DNA of 64,000 nucleotides, from assembly GCA_932521025.1 (NCBI GenBank), contig OW051471.1, positions 2,976,001 through 3,040,000 of the forward strand, written 5' to 3'. The translations under genes were made by a program, and so were the position numbers. The notes under the pieces were generated by a model. The model saw only the letters and a program-made list of their open reading frames with translations, did not search any database and had not been told where the DNA came from. Source of the DNA: Oscheius onirici (Eukaryota; Nematoda; Chromadorea; Rhabditida; Rhabditidae). This document shows, one piece after another, positions 59,001 through 64,000 of the stretch (the first letter of the stretch is position 1; every line of letters begins with the position of its first letter).

Positions 59001-59842
59001 TGCCTTTTGGTGACTGGACATTCTATGTCTTCATAGCTGGAGTGATCCTGGTCAACGTGGCTGTCTCCTTCGCCTTTGACTACTTTGTGATAGAGAAGAC
59101 GATCGGATATCTCGAAGCGTGCGTTTTGTTCGGTTTGGATCTTTCAGTCATACTTTGTGAATGTTTTGATGGCGGAACTATGTATTCAGTGTCTTGAACA
59201 GTTCTGGAAAAGATTCAGTTGATTGGTGAAGATTCAATCTCTGAAAGATGTTAAAGATGCATCTTGACTCAGGCTGACAGACATACTCATTTGCGAATTC
59301 TCTCAAAAGTGACCAATTAGGGATCTTTCTGTTTGAAAAAAAAACCGATCAAGCTGCACTTACGGCCATTAAAGACTCTAGTTAAGGGTCCCGGTGAGTG
59401 TTCTGGAGACGGAGACTGCGATATAGCCTAAAGAGGACCAACTCCTAAGGCATTGTAAAGAGTCGTGTGAGCGCTAGTTTCTCACTTGTTTGCCTGTGAT
59501 TCTAGAAAGCCAAAGAAGCTGTAGGGAAATCAGTAGACGGACTGAACAACCCGCAAACAAACTCATCCAATTTCAGGAAGAAAAAGCGGGAACGTCTGGC
59601 AGCCAGTCTCGACGAGATGGACGACAAGAGCGGTCCGGATCCACAATTCGAGAAGATCCTTCTTCGGTAGGCTTGACTAGACTTTTTTTTATTCAAAAAA
59701 ACAATATAGAGTTGGAGGAGAGCCTACCTGGCTCCGCAGCTTCACAACCACGCCTCAAACTTCGCCCTTTCCTCTTACTGGTCGCTCCGTTCTGTCCAAC
59801 GGCACGACCATGACCAGAATTTCAGAAATTGCTTCTCATTAG
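50027..59842 (+). CDS. catp: P5B-type ATPase (ATP13A2/3-like lysosomal or endosomal transporter)
   Basis: P5B ATPases export polyamines from late endosomes and lysosomes. Seventeen phase-consistent exons: 50027-50295, 50842-51219, 51650-51760, 51803-51881, 51998-52240, 55022-55126, 55162-55802, 55840-56160, 56390-56664, 57375-57622, 57660-57818, 57856-58017, 58640-58732, 58772-58903, 58943-59118, 59577-59666 and 59710-59842; 1,204 residues. Motifs in order: [14 protein letters not shown] and [13 protein letters not shown] (actuator), PPALPAAM (the P5B form of the membrane-4 signature, about 438-445), [12 protein letters not shown] (phosphorylated Asp about 481), KGSPEVI (ATP binding), VTGDN and [16 protein letters not shown] (hinge). 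The N-terminus has an extra hydrophobic stretch ([16 protein letters not shown]), as in the family. A Ser/Thr-rich cytosolic tail ends the chain. Intron 52241-55021 encloses a collagen gene on the other strand. It resembles C. elegans catp-5/-6/-7; which one is not decidable here. Confidence 0.96.
52710..54102 (-). CDS. col: Cuticle collagen, nested in a P5B ATPase intron
   Basis: Minus-strand exons in coding order: 53798-54102, 53508-53620, 52952-53469 and 52710-52754, about 326 residues. The N-terminus is the nematode cuticle collagen type: hydrophobic anchor [20 protein letters not shown], then [13 protein letters not shown] and a pre-collagen part. A cysteine cluster ([10 protein letters not shown]) is followed by Gly-X-Y blocks, interrupted by the stretch with CYYC, and then a long Gly-X-Y tract ([19 protein letters not shown] and onward). 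The last exon gives [11 protein letters not shown] after EYCQ, close to the usual YCPCP ending; reading through the donor instead would stop after VGC. A TATA box lies at 54169-54178. The protein would be secreted and cross-linked in the cuticle. Lying inside a large intron of a gene transcribed in the other direction, it needs its own promoter, which it has. Confidence 0.93.
54169..54178 (-). promoter_or_regulatory. TATA box of the nested collagen gene
   Basis: Minus strand TATATAAAAG, 67-76 bases upstream of the ATG at 54102. This is a strong match and shows that the nested gene has its own promoter. Confidence 0.85.
57155..57240 (+). repeat. Partial second copy of the tRNA-like SINE
   Basis: CTCGTGGTCATGGACAAACA and ACAGAGTCAGCCATAGACAC match the block at 22175-22235. 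The tRNA-like half is not preserved. It sits in a P5B ATPase intron. Confidence 0.65.
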
Positions 59843-60076
59843 CCTCTAGACCTGTTGATTTTGTTGAATTTCTTCTGTTTTTTTTTCTCATTCAAAAGTA
59901 TATCTTATCATGACCAGTGTGTGCCTTTCCCCCTTGATAAAGTAGCCATTTCCCCGACTCTTTCTGGGTACAGTAGTTTAGAAAATGAAGATTTTTGATT
60001 ATTGTATATTGACGCAAACATAACAAACAAGGGGAAACAGAGTATTAGAATGTAAAAAAAAAGAAGTAGAGGAGGT

Positions 60077-60985
60077 TTAGTGAGCGGTCTCCTCACTGCT
60101 GCTGTGGCAGGCTGTCGTTTTGTCTGAAATTTCAGTTTTCTAAGGGTAAAATAGGCTCCTTACCGGTGAATCCGTTCTTTTTAGAGGCGACAATTGTTTG
60201 AAGATGATGAATCGTCACGAGATTCGTGTCGATGAGCATCTCATTCTTGCGTCTGGTCTCATCTTTGATTTTGAGAACGGCCGTCTGCTGCCTTTTGGCC
60301 ATTTTGAGCTGTTCGAGATAATGTTTCAGGTTGGCGTCCTTTTTGCGAAGCTCCTCAACAGCCGTGATGTTCCCGAGACGGTACTCTTTCTCAGCCTGCC
60401 AGCCCCTCTTGATCTCGAGCTTGGTCAGCTTGTGTTCAATAATGTTGAGTTTCTTCTCAAAGTTGCTGAATATTTGCTGGATGAATTCTTCGGAAGAAAG
60501 CTTCGGAACGACGGTTTTGGCGATGGAAGGAGTTGAGAAACGGGCCTTCTTGCGCTTCGGCTCTTCAATCTTCGGCTTCTGCACCTCACGTTTAACGGCA
60601 GCAGCTTTTGAAGGCGGATCTGAAGGATGCTTGAAAATTTTAGAAAAAAATGAAAGCTTACATGACTTTTCGCAGTTAGGAACCTTTTTCATGACGACTT
60701 TGTACTTGTGCAAGAGTTCATCATTCGCAGCGATCCATATGGGAATGATTCCGGACTGAAACGTGGCTCACTTTGAGAGAAAACTGAACAAACACTGACC
60801 CTGAGGCTCTTCATGAAGGTTTTCTTGGCGGTCAGAACGGGCTCCGGCACGGGAGTACGGATTCCGCTGGCAGCATAGATCTCATTGCCAAGTATCTTCT
60901 GCTCCTTGAAGCCAATCGGCCACGGATCCGAGTACAGACGACCGAGAAGCATCTCCAGAATGGGATGATAGTTATCGGAAGACAT
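60077..60985 (-). CDS. Charged, partly coiled-coil protein of unknown family (260 residues)
   Basis: Four minus-strand exons in coding order: 60800-60985, 60662-60755, 60164-60619 and 60077-60123, phase-consistent, 260 residues. The N-terminal 90 residues look globular (MSSDNYHPILEMLLGRLYSD, then GIIPIWIAANDELLHKYKVV). A basic Lys/Pro-rich linker (KREVQKPKIEEPKRKKARF) resembles a nuclear localisation signal. A long helical part follows, rich in Leu, Glu and Lys (LNIIEHKLTKLEIKRGWQAE, LKHYLEQLKMAKRQQ). The C-terminus is DKTTACHSSSEETAH. A TTTAG acceptor ends two bases upstream of the ATG, suggesting a trans-spliced leader. A nuclear role is inferred from the basic linker only. Confidence 0.78.
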
Positions 60986-62050
60986 CTCTAAACAAGGAAG
61001 ATTGGCTGAAAAATGAAAGAAACGAAAAGATATGAGAAAATAAAAGGAGGAAGGGAACTTCGTTTGTTCTACAGACCGCTCTCTCAATTATATTTCGATG
61101 AACTTCCAAGAAAAGAACAGGTTTTGAAGAAATAATTGATTCTATTCCCCCAAAAAAATATAGGACAAGAAAAATTTCGGTCGTTCGTCGAGGAAACGAT
61201 TGACTGGAGTCAAGGCGCTATTTTGCCTGACCCAGTGTCAGTTTTTGATCTTGGGCATAAGGCAAACAAGTTAAATGTCTACTAAATGAGCGGAAAAATA
61301 ACGGGAACCTTGAGCAGGGAACAATGTAAAAACATACGGAGGTAGTCATCTGAGTGCTAAGGAATCAGTCGAGTGGAGGATTCAATGAGCAAGACGAATA
61401 ATAAGTGTTTCTTTCATGACAATTTGATTCTTTTCCAGTAAATTATCAAGACAGACGACTAGGAAAACAGAAGAAAACCGAAGAAAACGAGAGATCAGAA
61501 GCAGACGACACTACGACGTTCAGAACAGGCTGAAATAACATTTTCCTGTCATTTTCCTGAATAAACTGCTGCAATTGATTGAAATCAAGTAGATTTCAGG
61601 AAATTAGCACAAAAATACTGAAAGTTCGGATGGATTTGGCTAGGAAATCATCCAGACCAATTTATAACGGAAAACGTGATGTAATCTGTTGTTCTTTGTA
61701 TTCTTGCTGTCAGCTAACTGTAATTCATTGTTCTAAGCTTTCTACTCAAAGTTTCTGCCAATTTGCATGGAAAATGTCGAGAAAAAATCTGGAAGGGAAC
61801 TGGTCGAACACCAGTGAAAGTCTGGAAATTCCAGTCAAAATTTGGTGTTTGAAAATCGCCCGCGATATTGGTCATTTGATCCTCGTGTGCAGTTCTTTTA
61901 TGATTCGGCAAAAACACCAAAGGCCAAAACATCCCAACCAAATTATAGACTCTTTCGAAAGGGTGCTGATCTCTTTCTTACTCTCCTATATTTTCGAATA
62001 TGTTCTCCCGCTGTCCCGCCCCTTGCAATAGATCAGCACCACTGGTCGGC
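60986..62050. other. Intergenic stretch between divergent genes
   Basis: AT-rich, no coding block recognised. It separates the minus-strand 260-residue gene from the His-rich gene and should contain both promoters. The right-hand promoter has a clear TATA box at 62054-62061. Confidence 0.45.
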
Positions 62051-62053
62051 GAG

Positions 62054-62061
62054 TATATAAG
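62054..62061 (+). promoter_or_regulatory. TATA box of the His-rich protein gene
   Basis: TATATAAG lies about 35 bases upstream of the ATG at 62092, so the leader must be very short. The preceding GATCAGCACCACTGGTCGGC is GC-rich compared with the surroundings. Confidence 0.75.
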
Positions 62062-62091
62062 CAGCGGGGCGAGGCTCTATCCCTCAGCATC

Positions 62092-62825
62092 ATGCCTCTA
62101 TCGGCCGAAGAACTGCCTATTCCGCTCCTTTTGGAGATTCTCTCGACGAAAAAGGGAAGGAAGTTCCTCAAGAAGGCTCTGAAGGAGAAACAATACAAGG
62201 ATCGCAGCGACTCTTCCTCGTCTTCTTCTAGTTCGAGCTCCGACTCGAAAAGCTCCGATTCTGATGACGATGTCGAAGTTTTGAGCAAGAACGTCAAGGA
62301 TATGGCCATTCAGAAGATAAACGAGAAGGCTGTAAAGGTGAGTTTTTGAAATATATTGGGCCTAAAAGTTTTAGGAGACGCTAACAAAAAAAACTATTTC
62401 AGCTGCCGGAGCAACAACCTCCTGAGAAAGAGGAGCGCTCCCGTTCCGGAAGCCGTCACTGCTGTCCCCGTCGTCGTAGCCACAGCCGCGGTGGTCATCG
62501 CTCTCGCAGCCACTCCCGTGGCCGTCATTGTCATCCCCATCACCGTGGAAAACATGGCGGACATGGACGTCATGGACACGGTCACCATCACCACGGACCT
62601 CCCTGTCCTCCTCCATGGTGGCCTCATCACGGTGGACACCACCATCATGGACATCATCATGGCGGACACGGACCTTGTCCTCCGTGGGGTCCTCATCAGC
62701 ATCACGGCTCTCGTCACGAAAGCCGCAGTCCTTCGCGTCATCGTGAGCCGAGAAAGGTTCATCTGAAGCACATGAATCGCGGCTATGATCCCCGCTGTGA
62801 GGGACGCTGTGGACGTCACGACTAA
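62092..62825 (+). CDS. His/Gly-rich protein with acidic Ser-rich and SR-dipeptide regions
   Basis: Two exons, 62092-62337 and 62403-62825, joined in phase 0; 222 residues. The N-terminus is amphipathic (LPIPLLLEILSTKKGRKFLK). A Ser run with Asp follows (SDSSSSSSSSSSDSKSSDSD), a typical casein-kinase-2 substrate. Exon 2 starts with an acidic/proline stretch, then Arg-Ser dipeptides with paired Cys (RHCCPRRRSHSRGGHRSRSH). A His/Gly block comes next (GHGRHGHGHHHHGPPCPPPW; GGHHHHGHHHGGHGPCP), with two repeats of a Pro-Cys-Pro-Pro-Trp unit. Over a quarter of exon-2 residues are His. No signal peptide is seen, so the protein is probably intracellular. His and Cys clusters suggest zinc, copper or nickel binding; SR dipeptides suggest a nuclear or phospho-regulated protein. 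Both are inference. AATAAA at 62877-62882. Family not recognised. Confidence 0.85.
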
Positions 62826-62882
62826 CTCTTGTACATAACTTTTTGTCTAATAATCGCTTGTAAATATGTTGACTAAAATAAA

Positions 62883-63698
62883 TAGTGAGTAGAAGAAATG
62901 GGAACATAGATCTGACAGTGTTGACTTTTGGCCAACACACAACAGCTGTTTGTTGACCTTCGAGGCACAAAATAGACACAGCAGGCCGGTAAAGTCAGAA
63001 CATGGTCACAAAATGGGAAGAATGTACACAAAATAGAGGAAACAATCACAAAATGGGCAGAATCGACACAAAATGAGCTTGGAAGGAAAGGGAAAGCTGT
63101 GACTGGCTTGTGACTTAGTTGAAAGAAAGAACTTGTTCAGGAAAAGGCTTCCAATTAACCGAAAGAACAGATGCTGAAGTATGACTCTTCTGATGTTATT
63201 GTCATCGTTGCTAGGCTTACTCTTTCCCTCTCTCCGTGAGCAAACACAAAAAGGAACGTCAAAGACCAACGGCCAGGCATTTTCGAAAATCAGGCTCCCA
63301 TTCGAAATGCGGACATGAGAGTAGAGAATAAATGGTCTTTTGCGTTCTTAGTTTCGAAAATCGGAGCAAGAATATGAGGAAGTGCCCGTTTTCGATAAGA
63401 ATGGGGCGAAGAATCAAAAGTCCGATCGTGGTCCCAATTGCAGAAGTCTTCCAGAAATACCGTAATTGCTCTCAGTTGACATCCCCTCTAAAATAGCCAG
63501 GTTTGATCATTGATATCATTCCGAAAAGGAGGAGGTTAATTACAAATTCTAGAGCTCGTAAACAAGAGAGCAAGGAAATAGACCGGCATCAATTTGACTT
63601 CGAGGGAAAATCGGTCAGTTTTTTGTCAATAAAATTGATCATTTTATGAGCCTAAAACAACTTCCTAATAACAAAAAATCAACAACGATGAAAAACGT
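62883..63698. other. Intergenic stretch between convergent genes
   Basis: No gene recognised. It contains the CACAAAAT tandem block at about 63004-63076. Confidence 0.45.
63004..63076 (+). repeat. Short tandem repeat, about 18-20 bp unit
   Basis: Four imperfect units of CACAAAATGGGnAGAAT-type follow one another (CACAAAATGGGAAGAATGTA, CACAAAATAGAGGAAACAAT, CACAAAATGGGCAGAATCGA, CACAAAATGAGC). Confidence 0.8.
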
Positions 63699-63964
63699 CT
63701 ATTCACCCGTTTTCTCTATATTGAGCTCAGCGATTTCAGCAGCCAGCTCGTTCTCAATTCGCCATATGTCCGTCCCGTGGATGATTGGATGGTCTTGAGT
63801 GATTCGGAGCAGTCCTTCCGGACTGAAAATCCAATTTCTGGCCAGCTGGGAGTGTTTCTCGACGAGGTCGTACAGTCGCAGCTTTTCGGCCGTGTCAAAG
63901 TAGACCTGGTGCGTCTTGAAGCGGTCATAGAGGCGCAGAGCCAGCGGCGCCAGGTTCTTCAGTT
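63699..63964 (-). CDS. Last exon of an unknown gene (cut by the window edge)
   Basis: Minus-strand open exon with a TTTCAG acceptor at 63965-63970 (plus coordinates) and stop TAG at 63699-63701. It encodes about 87 residues: LKNLAPLALRLYDRFKTHQV, then a Leu/Arg-rich helical stretch (KLRLYDLVEKHSQLARNW), IFSPEGLLRITQDHPIIHG and a charged end (NELAAEIAELNIEKTGE). It has coding-like third-position GC. The rest of the gene lies beyond 64000. I do not recognise the family. Confidence 0.75.
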
Positions 63965-64000
63965 CTGAAAGTTGAATGAATGATTAGAGGTAAAGGAAAT

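Noticed and set aside
62356-62979. Asp/His-rich minus-strand and Val/Ile-rich plus-strand frames over the His-rich gene
   Set aside because: They are other-frame readings of the His/Gly codon repeats; the chosen frame follows the intron and ends at a stop before a poly(A) signal.

Overview
This is nuclear DNA from a nematode. The evidence is a cuticle collagen with the nematode N-terminal region, short introns clustering near 35-45 nt, frequent TTTCAG acceptors placed just upstream of start codons (as expected for spliced-leader trans-splicing), and animal gene families throughout. I cannot name the genus. Genes lie on both strands with no operon-like clusters visible.

Layout. 31-2896: C-terminal part of exportin-T (+). 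4323-4898: recently duplicated, truncated, inverted copy of a membrane-protein gene whose full copy is at 19335-20285 (+). 5837-8781: legumain-like cysteine protease (+). 9224 to about 10860: multi-exon gene of unknown function (-). 11403-11975 and 12656-13106: divergent pair of small secreted Gly/Leu-rich proteins with related promoters; a decayed third fragment lies at about 8841. 13705-16273: translation elongation factor 1A (+) with two unusual introns. About 16993-18670: broken serpin. 20536-20790: BED-finger relic. 21591-21788: small basic protein. 22682-25261 and 25730-29885: tandem UDP-glucuronosyltransferases sharing an almost identical 3' tract. 30778-36386: OSGIN-like flavoprotein (-). 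40770-43386: AAAP-type amino-acid transporter (+). 43517-45490: unknown 162-residue protein (-), whose intron contains a decayed gene on the other strand (44434-44805). 50027-59842: P5B-type ATPase (ATP13A/catp family, +), with a complete cuticle collagen gene (52710-54102, -) inside one intron. 60077-60985: unknown charged protein (-). 62092-62825: His-rich, SR-dipeptide protein (+) with a clear TATA box. 63699-63964: last exon of an unknown gene (-), running off the window.

The genes do not form one pathway. Common themes are housekeeping (tRNA export, translation elongation), detoxification and lysosome/ER functions (UGTs, OSGIN, legumain, P5B ATPase) and secreted or cuticular products. 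The most unusual material is structural: a likely gene-conversion tract ending at the UGT stop codon, intron turnover between the two UGTs, a fold-back transposon in a UGT intron, several dispersed repeat families, a near-perfect 46-bp hairpin, and a recent inverted truncated duplicate of an undescribed four-span membrane glycoprotein.

Exon boundaries were read by eye from reading frame, splice sites and family knowledge. Most joins are phase-consistent; 5' ends are the least certain parts.
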